DNA of 12,782 nt from Bacilli bacterium (GTDB lineage: Bacteria; Bacillota_I; Bacilli_A; RFN20; CAG-826): contig CAAFZT010000018.1 of the NCBI GenBank assembly GCA_900767605.1, positions 1 through 12,782 on the forward strand, read 5' to 3'. Position 1 is the first letter of the stretch. Every line of letters begins with the position of its first letter. The notes under the pieces are model-generated. The model worked only from the letters and a program-made list of their open reading frames with translations. It was not told the origin of the DNA and searched no databases. Shown here piece after piece: positions 7,439-12,782 of the stretch. Position numbers and translations under genes: made by a program.

Positions 7439-8684
7439 ATGGACCTAGCAAACAAAAAAAGAAAACGCAGAATCGCTTCAAAATTACCTATTGCCTTTGG
7501 CCCGTTCTATTTATGGAGATATGCCCCACAAGCATATCCTTCATCGTATCCAAGTCGAAGCAAAGGCCCTAGGTGAATTGGGTGTGACACCTTTAGATTT
7601 TATCCAAGTCCAAGAGGAGTTATCGAAGTTTGTAGAAGCTGGTCATATCCTCGTGACGCGTTCTTCCTCCAATTCGCTTCTTTGCTTTTTAACAGGCCTT
7701 TCTCGCGTAAATCCCTTGCCTCGCCATACCTATTGCCCCAAGTGCCATCTTTTTTATTGGGGGCATCCAGAAAGCAAAGCGTGCCCGGATTGCCAAGAAA
7801 ACCTCAAAGAAGATGGTTGTGATTTGCCTTTTGCCTTATTCCTCGATGACCTCCATCGAGACGGCCTAGAGTTCGAATATTCTTCTAACGTTAACAAAAC
7901 GTTTTTGTGCCGTCAGTTTGAAATCCACTTGCTGTCTCACCCCTTGGCTCTTCTAGCAAGTCAACTAGGCTTAAAGCAAGAGGACATCCATGTTTTTCCT
8001 TCGGATCAAGAAGAAATCATCCACTGCCTGAACCCGGAGTATTACGCGAAGCATTATTTAAAAGAAAGGTTATTTCAACACCAAGCCTTCATCGGGCTGC
8101 CTACTTTAGGCTCCCCCATGCTTCAAGACTATTTAAAAGAATATCCTGTCCAATCTTTCGACGAACTCGTGAATGTAATCTGCTTGATGCGAGGTAGTAA
8201 CGTTTTTAGGCCCCTTACCCAAGACGTCATCGCTTCTAGAGACGACTTGTACCATTTTTTGAAACGAAGCCAATTAAACGAAGAAGAAGCTGTCGTTATT
8301 TGCCGAGAAAATAGGATATGCGGAAGCGGGCATTTGTCTCCCTTTAGCCAACATAAACTCCGTGAAGTTGGGGTAAGCGAAGAACGAATCCGTTTCCTCA
8401 AAGAAGTGAAATATCTCCCTAACAAAGGGCCCGTTATCGGTCTCCTCCGTTTGGAGATGGTCCTTGCCAAAATTTTCCTCGAAGATCCCCTAGCTTATTA
8501 CAAAGCCTATTGGTCCATGCATCCAAACTTATGCAGGCAAATCCAAGAGAACGAAGATTTTATAAAGCGTTACGTCGAAAGCCAAAATAGCGAGTTAGAA
8601 ACCCTTTATTCTGGGATTCTTGACCTAAGAGAAAGAGACTTTAATCCCCAAGAATTATGGAAAGGAAAAAAGGTAAAATCATGA
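7439..8684 (+). CDS. Miniature PolC-like protein, frameshifted, catalytic Asp lost
   Basis: With one A removed at 7454-7460 this encodes 414 residues starting MDLANKKENAESLQNYLL. As written, the in-frame part starts no earlier than 7449. It follows the palm/fingers region of DNA polymerase III PolC: IYGDMP, VTRSSSN and VNPLPRHTYCPKC (PolC: VNPLPPHYVCP), a zinc site (Cys99, 102, 115, 118), DLPFALFL (PolC: DIPFETFL), GLPTLGSPMLQDYL, ASRDDLYHFL (PolC: GCRDDIMVYL) and VKYLPNKGPVIGLL (PolC: IKYMFPKAHAAAYV), then DPLAYYKAYW. PolC is about 1400 residues; here exonuclease, OB, PHP and much of the fingers are absent. The catalytic PDIDLNFS motif is DGLEFEYS (140-147), so polymerase activity is very unlikely. 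It may be a structural or decoy relative of the polymerase. It overlaps the helicase gene by ATGA, so it is in the same operon. Confidence 0.82.
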
Positions 8685-10261
8685 ACGAATTTGAGCAAGT
8701 CGTACCAACCGTTACTTATAACGTCAAAGACCAACTCACCACGATCCGCGTGGATCCCGTTGAAGGAGCGAAGGGATATGAAGTCTATGTTGGGAAGAAA
8801 GCAAAATCCAAATACGACTTTTTAACCTCGGGTTGCTACCACATCCTTTCCCATTATATCGTGGAGACGACCGGTCAATTCTATAAAGTCCGCGCCTATA
8901 AAGTAGAAGAAGACGACACGATCATCTATACCTCTTTTTCTCATCCTGAATATGTGGATTTGGTGGTCTATGCAAAGAACCGAGACGAGAAAATCAAAAA
9001 TTTCTACGAATCCGTTCAGGAGATGGCTCATCTATTAAGCAACGAAGACTGCGATATCCTCGTGGAATCTTTAAATTTGGCCCGATTAGAAATCAAGGAA
9101 CTAGACGAAAGAAAACGACTCGAAGAAGAAGCGGAGAAAGCCAAAAGAGAACTGGACTTAAAAAAGCAAAGGAAAGCCCTCCGTGCCCGCAGGGAAGCGA
9201 GGAAAAAACTCACGATTCAAGAGAAGCACATCGCGGATGTCACCAGCATGGAACTCCCCGTCGATTATCAAAATAGCTATTTGGATAGTAACGAGAATCC
9301 ACAAGCCGATTCCACTTTCGATGCCTTGCTCCTGTCTTTAGATTCTCTGGGGATGGTCGATATTGAATATATCGCCTCTTTAACCGGGGAAGATTTAAAA
9401 ACGGTCATCAGCAACTTAAAAGGCACCATCTACCAAAACCCCTTATATTGGGGAGAGGTGTTTTATAAAGGGTGGGAAACCGCGGACGAATACCTTTCGG
9501 GCAACCTCATGCATAAATATCAGGTGGCCAAAGAGGCGAATGAAAAATACCATGGCTATTTTCAAAATAATCTCACTGCCCTCGAAGGGATCATTGAGCC
9601 GGACATCGCGACCAAAGATATCTACGTAACCCTAGGTTCCCCTTGGGTTCCTAGCGATATCATCGATGATTTTATTGCTTATCTTGCCTTTAAAAACGAT
9701 TTGAATTCCAAAGAGGCGAAAGAATATATCGCCGCTTGTTCCACCCCCGATTACATGACCCGTCACGACGAATATACGGGGATTTGGGAAATCCCAGAAA
9801 AGACGAGATTCCGCACCTCGCAGTTCCATGGGCTATTCGAACAGCAAAACTATCATATCTACGGCACCAAGAGGATGGATATGCTCTATCTCCTGGAAAA
9901 CACATTGAACATGAAAACGATTGCCATTCACGATACGGTGGAAATCGATGCGAAAACCAAAAAGAGAGTGTTGAACCAAGAAGAAACCATTAAAGCCCTG
10001 GAAAAGCAAAAATTCATGATCGAAACCTTCCAAAAATGGATTTGGGAGGACGAAGAAAGAAAGCAAAGAATCCAGGCCGCTTATTGCCGAAAATACGGGA
10101 ATATCCACAGCCGTAAATTCGATGGAAGGTATTTAGAACTCCCAGGTCTCAATCCCGCCATCCACCTATATCCCTATCAGAAAAATGCCATCGCAAGAAT
10201 TTTATTCTCCCCCAATACCTTGCTTGCCCATAAAGTCGGCGCGGGAAAACCTTTGTCATGA
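8681..10261 (+). CDS. Fn3-like / SNF2-type helicase, N-terminal part (frameshifted)
   Basis: A 526-residue fragment. ATG at 8681 overlaps the PolC-like stop (ATGA) and has AAAAGG seven bases upstream. Residues about 8-95 resemble a fibronectin type III domain (VDPVEGAKGYEVYVG, then FYKVRAYKV and TSFSHPEYVDLVVY). A basic coiled coil follows at about 141-177. Residues 210-340 match the N-terminal region of the helicases carried by Bacillota conjugative elements: DALLLSLDSLGMVDIEYIASL, ETADEYLSGN, LGSPWVPSDIIDDF. The end reaches YPYQKNAIARIL and Walker A GAGK (520-523), then PLS and TGA. The family has GKT; one extra A in the run at 10246-10249 gives GKTFVMICAGMEL and joins the next frame. The whole protein would be 1286 residues. 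Role: a DNA-dependent ATPase acting in element replication, transfer or defence. A Fn3-like domain is unusual in a cytoplasmic helicase. Confidence 0.85.
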   Translation: MNEFEQVVPTVTYNVKDQLTTIRVDPVEGAKGYEVYVGKKAKSKYDFLTSGCYHILSHYIVETTGQFYKVRAYKVEEDDTIIYTSFSHPEYVDLVVYAKNRDEKIKNFYESVQEMAHLLSNEDCDILVESLNLARLEIKELDERKRLEEEAEKAKRELDLKKQRKALRARREARKKLTIQEKHIADVTSMELPVDYQNSYLDSNENPQADSTFDALLLSLDSLGMVDIEYIASLTGEDLKTVISNLKGTIYQNPLYWGEVFYKGWETADEYLSGNLMHKYQVAKEANEKYHGYFQNNLTALEGIIEPDIATKDIYVTLGSPWVPSDIIDDFIAYLAFKNDLNSKEAKEYIAACSTPDYMTRHDEYTGIWEIPEKTRFRTSQFHGLFEQQNYHIYGTKRMDMLYLLENTLNMKTIAIHDTVEIDAKTKKRVLNQEETIKALEKQKFMIETFQKWIWEDEERKQRIQAAYCRKYGNIHSRKFDGRYLELPGLNPAIHLYPYQKNAIARILFSPNTLLAHKVGAGKPLS

Positions 10262-12540
10262 TCTGCGCCGGCATGGAATTAAGAAGGCTAGGGAAGTCGA
10301 AAAAGAACCTCTACGTAATCCCGAATAACCTCATTACCCAATGGCAGTCTACCTTCTTAAAGCTTTACCCTAACGCGAATATCCTCGTGGTAAGCGAGAA
10401 GAACTTCGCCCCCAAAAAGAGGGCGGATACCTTGAGCCGAATTAAAAACGAGGATTTTGATGCGATCCTCATGACCTATAGCTGCTTTGATATGCTTTCT
10501 TTATCCGAGAAGTTCTACGAAACCCTATACGCGGAAAGAAAAGAAATGCTACAAAAAGCAGAAAAGAAGTTTGCTTCTACCGATAAGATGGAACGAAAAA
10601 TCAAGGCGGTCAACGACACTTTGAAAAAACTCAAGGAATCCTATCAAAAAACGCCTCTTGTCATGCCTTTTGATGAATTAGGAATCAATACGTTATTCGT
10701 CGATGAGGCCCATAACTATAAAAACATCGATTTGGAAAGTCGGATTACCCGGGTGAGAGGGATTGCTAATGTTGGCTCCAGCAAAGGGAATTCGATGCTA
10801 GATAAGGTGCACTGCATCCAACGCAATAACCACGGGGGTCGCATTATCTTTGCTACCGGCACCCCGATCACCAATTCGATCTCCGACATCTACGTCATGC
10901 AGAAATACCTCCAAGAAGGGGAACTCTATTACCAAAACATTTTGACTTTCGACGCCTGGGTCGGGATGTATGCCCAAAAGACCACGGACTTTGAAATTGA
11001 CGTGGATACCAATAACTACCATTTGGTATCGCGCTTTTCCAAATATTGCAATATCCCCGAACTTTCTAGCACCCTCTCTTCGATCGCCGACTTCTATCAA
11101 GAAGACGATGGCCATAATCTTCCTACCTTGGATGGGTATATCGATTCCTTAAGCGAAGGGTCCCAAGATTTTAAAGACTATCTTAGCGAAATCTCTCACC
11201 GCGCGGACGATATCCATAAACGAAGGGTCAGCGTCCAAGAAGATAATATGTTGAAACTAACTACCGATGGGAGGAAAGCCGCTTTAGACATGCGCTTAAT
11301 CGATACGGGGTTTGGACTAGATACGGAAGCCAAAGTCCTCCGCTGCGCCTCCAACGTCTTTGATTTATATAGCAAAAATCCAAACTGCACCCAATTGGTA
11401 TTTTGCGATTCCTCTACCCCCAAAGACGGATTCAACCTTTACGATGAACTCAAAAAACTTTTAATTGGCTTTGGAATGGAAGGAAAGCGGATCGCCTTCG
11501 TCCATGAGGCCACAAGCGACGAAAAACGAGAAGAACTCTTCCAAAAAATGAATCATTCTGAATTATCCGTCCTCATCGGCTCCACGGCGAAGATGGGACA
11601 CGGCATGAATGTCCAAAAGCACCTGCTTGCCATCCATCATCTTGATGTGCCTTGGCGCCCTTCAGATATGGTTCAAAGGGAAGGAAGAATCCTCCGCCAA
11701 GGGAATGAGAATCCCAAAGTCTATATCTACCGTTACATCACCAAAGCCAGCTTTGATGCCTATTCTTGGCAGTTACTAGAAACCAAACAACGATTCATTT
11801 CCCAAATCATGAGCGGTTATACCACTTTCCGCGAAGGGGGAGAAATCGACGATGCCGTTTTGAATTACGCGGAAGTTAAAGCCCTTGCCGTAGGGAACCC
11901 CTTGATCAAAAAACGGGTGGAAGTCTGCAATGAACTCGAAAAATATCGAATCCTCCAAAAAGACTTCATCGACGACAAGCAAAAGAAAGAGCAGTTGGTT
12001 CGTACTTTGCCTGAAAAAATCCTAGACCAGCAAAGCCGCGTGGAGAATTGCCAAAAAGACATTGAGGCCTACGCCAAAGAGAAACTGGACTATAAGCAGA
12101 TGCCCTATTTGGAACAAAAAGCGATCCGCGAGAAAATCTTTCAAGCGGTGAAAGCCAACCAAAATAACCCTCAAGAAGTGGAGGTATTGACCTATCAAGG
12201 CTTTAAGGTCGTCGTGCCCGCGTATATGATGCCGCGACTTTCTAGTAACAAGGACACGGAAGAAAAGGATGCCAAAAACATCCCCTATGTCCATTTAGTC
12301 AAAAACAATACCTACTATCTCGAAATTGCTTCCGAAGCTGGAATCACCGCTAGGCTCAATAACTTTCTAGAAGGCTTGCCCGAAATCAAAAAGAAATACG
12401 AAGAAAAACTCGAAGGATTAAAGAACCAATACGAAACAGTGAAAAAAGAACTAGAGAAGAAGACAAAAGGGTATCGCCCGGAAATCGAAAAACTAGAAGA
12501 AGAACTAGAAAAAATCAATCAAGAACTAGGAATGGAATAA
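10258..12540 (+). CDS. SNF2-type helicase, C-terminal part (frameshifted)
   Basis: A 760-residue frame that continues the helicase after the Walker A frameshift. Visible motifs: NLYVIPNNLITQW (motif Ia region), DEAH at 149-152 within LFVDEAHNYKN, ATGTPITNS at 199-207 (motif III region), FCDSSTPKDGFNLYDEL, LIGSTAKMGHGMNVQ (motif V region) and QREGRILRQGN at 473-483 (motif VI), then YRYITKASFDAYSWQLLE. Coiled-coil segments follow at about 570-640 and 705-760. This is the helicase core typical of the large SNF2-like proteins in integrative conjugative elements and plasmids of Bacillota. I see no methyltransferase domain, which many relatives carry. The ATG at 10258 overlaps the upstream TGA (ATGA) but has no clear binding site, so a separate start is possible but would give a protein lacking Walker A. 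The MoxR-type gene follows after 2 bases. Confidence 0.87.
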   Translation: MICAGMELRRLGKSKKNLYVIPNNLITQWQSTFLKLYPNANILVVSEKNFAPKKRADTLSRIKNEDFDAILMTYSCFDMLSLSEKFYETLYAERKEMLQKAEKKFASTDKMERKIKAVNDTLKKLKESYQKTPLVMPFDELGINTLFVDEAHNYKNIDLESRITRVRGIANVGSSKGNSMLDKVHCIQRNNHGGRIIFATGTPITNSISDIYVMQKYLQEGELYYQNILTFDAWVGMYAQKTTDFEIDVDTNNYHLVSRFSKYCNIPELSSTLSSIADFYQEDDGHNLPTLDGYIDSLSEGSQDFKDYLSEISHRADDIHKRRVSVQEDNMLKLTTDGRKAALDMRLIDTGFGLDTEAKVLRCASNVFDLYSKNPNCTQLVFCDSSTPKDGFNLYDELKKLLIGFGMEGKRIAFVHEATSDEKREELFQKMNHSELSVLIGSTAKMGHGMNVQKHLLAIHHLDVPWRPSDMVQREGRILRQGNENPKVYIYRYITKASFDAYSWQLLETKQRFISQIMSGYTTFREGGEIDDAVLNYAEVKALAVGNPLIKKRVEVCNELEKYRILQKDFIDDKQKKEQLVRTLPEKILDQQSRVENCQKDIEAYAKEKLDYKQMPYLEQKAIREKIFQAVKANQNNPQEVEVLTYQGFKVVVPAYMMPRLSSNKDTEEKDAKNIPYVHLVKNNTYYLEIASEAGITARLNNFLEGLPEIKKKYEEKLEGLKNQYETVKKELEKKTKGYRPEIEKLEEELEKINQELGME

Positions 12541-12542
12541 AC

Positions 12543-12761
12543 ATGGAAACGATCAAAAATAACAATATCCCGTCGTTATCGGTCCATCGATTCATCGACT
12601 TATTGACCGATGCGTTTTTAAGGCTGTACCAAGCCGACAAGAATGCGATTGCAAAATTCCCCTCCGTTATGCTTTGGGGCGCCCCGGGGGTTGGGAAATC
12701 CCAAGGGGTGAGGCAAGTAGCCAAAAACCTCGAAAAAGAACTAGGGATCCCCGTCTACGTT
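12543..12761 (+). CDS. MoxR-type AAA+ ATPase, 5' end only
   Basis: The first 73 residues of an ATPase begin METIKNNNIPSLSVHRF two bases after the helicase stop, with GGA at 12534-12536 as the likely ribosome binding site. Residues 46-53 are Walker A GAPGVGKS (Lys52), preceded by VMLW and followed by QGVRQVAKNLEKEL. This matches the N-terminus of MoxR-like AAA+ ATPases, which act as chaperone-like remodelers, often with a von Willebrand A partner encoded next to them. The partner, if any, lies beyond the contig. Coding sequence ends at 12761; the codons after that are adapter. The close spacing indicates translational coupling with the helicase. Confidence 0.82.
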
Positions 12762-12782
12762 AGATCGGAAGAGCGTCGTGTA
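12762..12782. other. Illumina adapter read-through
   Basis: The final 21 bases start AGATCGGAAGAGC and continue GTCGTGTA, the standard Illumina TruSeq adapter. They are an untrimmed library artefact. The last residues of the reading frame that crosses this point (from Arg74) are therefore not real. Confidence 0.97.

Noticed and set aside
7491..7493. TTG start for the PolC-like gene
   Set aside because: No binding site, and the frame is meaningful upstream of it; the ATG at 7439 with a one-base correction is better supported.
8682..10261. Alternative code in which UGA is Trp
   Set aside because: UGA closes the GIY-YIG and PolC-like genes at sensible ends, Trp is encoded by TGG throughout, and reading through the UGA at 10259 would leave the helicase out of frame.
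12762..12782. Continuation of the MoxR protein (RSEERRV)
   Set aside because: These codons come from the adapter sequence.
1..12782. Minus-strand genes longer than 60 codons
   Set aside because: All lie inside convincing + strand genes, lack binding sites, and encode low-complexity or Ser/Phe-rich products typical of shadow frames.
1..12782. CRISPR arrays, tRNA genes, integrases or transposases
   Set aside because: No spaced direct repeats, cloverleaf sequence or recombinase motifs were seen on either strand.

Overview
The window looks like a metagenomic contig end from a low-GC Gram-positive bacterium (Bacillota or a relative). Reasons: genes are packed on one strand, ribosome binding sites are strong AGGAGG/AAAGGGGG types, one gene is a PolC-type polymerase derivative, and two proteins carry the 'LRSP' C-terminal domain frequent in gut Bacillota. 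UGA reads as stop (standard code 11). All supported genes are on the + strand. No tRNA, rRNA, CRISPR array, integrase or transposase was seen. The last 21 bases (12762-12782) are Illumina adapter, not biology.

Block 1 (about 118-4979, AT-rich) is defence-like. It holds a 263-aa coiled-coil protein with a doubtful start, a 1064-aa zinc-ribbon/TIR/coiled-coil/DUF6273-like protein, and, 16 nt downstream, a GIY-YIG nuclease-like protein. The first two share a distinctive coiled-coil motif (LxxxGxFAxxEKK), which suggests they are related or interact. The block ends in a hairpin region (5015-5065) containing a good intrinsic terminator.

Block 2 (5130 to the end, rising to about 50% GC in sampled lines) is a second set of genes: a winged-helix/WYL protein fused to an AAA+ domain that stops right after a sensor-1-like motif; a 133-aa protein with an LRSP-like motif; a hairpin terminator or attenuator; a 414-aa miniature PolC-like protein that has lost the catalytic aspartates; a Fn3-like/SNF2-type helicase of the kind found in integrative conjugative elements and large plasmids; and the start of a MoxR-type AAA+ ATPase. 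From the PolC-like gene onward, genes overlap by ATGA or sit within a few bases, so they are probably one operon.

Two genes in block 2 are each interrupted by a one-base change in an A run. The PolC-like gene has A7 where A6 restores the frame. The helicase has A4 where A5 restores the Walker A motif. These could be real decay, recoding or sequence error. The most interesting candidate is the ensemble of WYL-AAA regulator, pseudo-polymerase, Fn3-helicase and MoxR ATPase, which I do not recognise as a described system.
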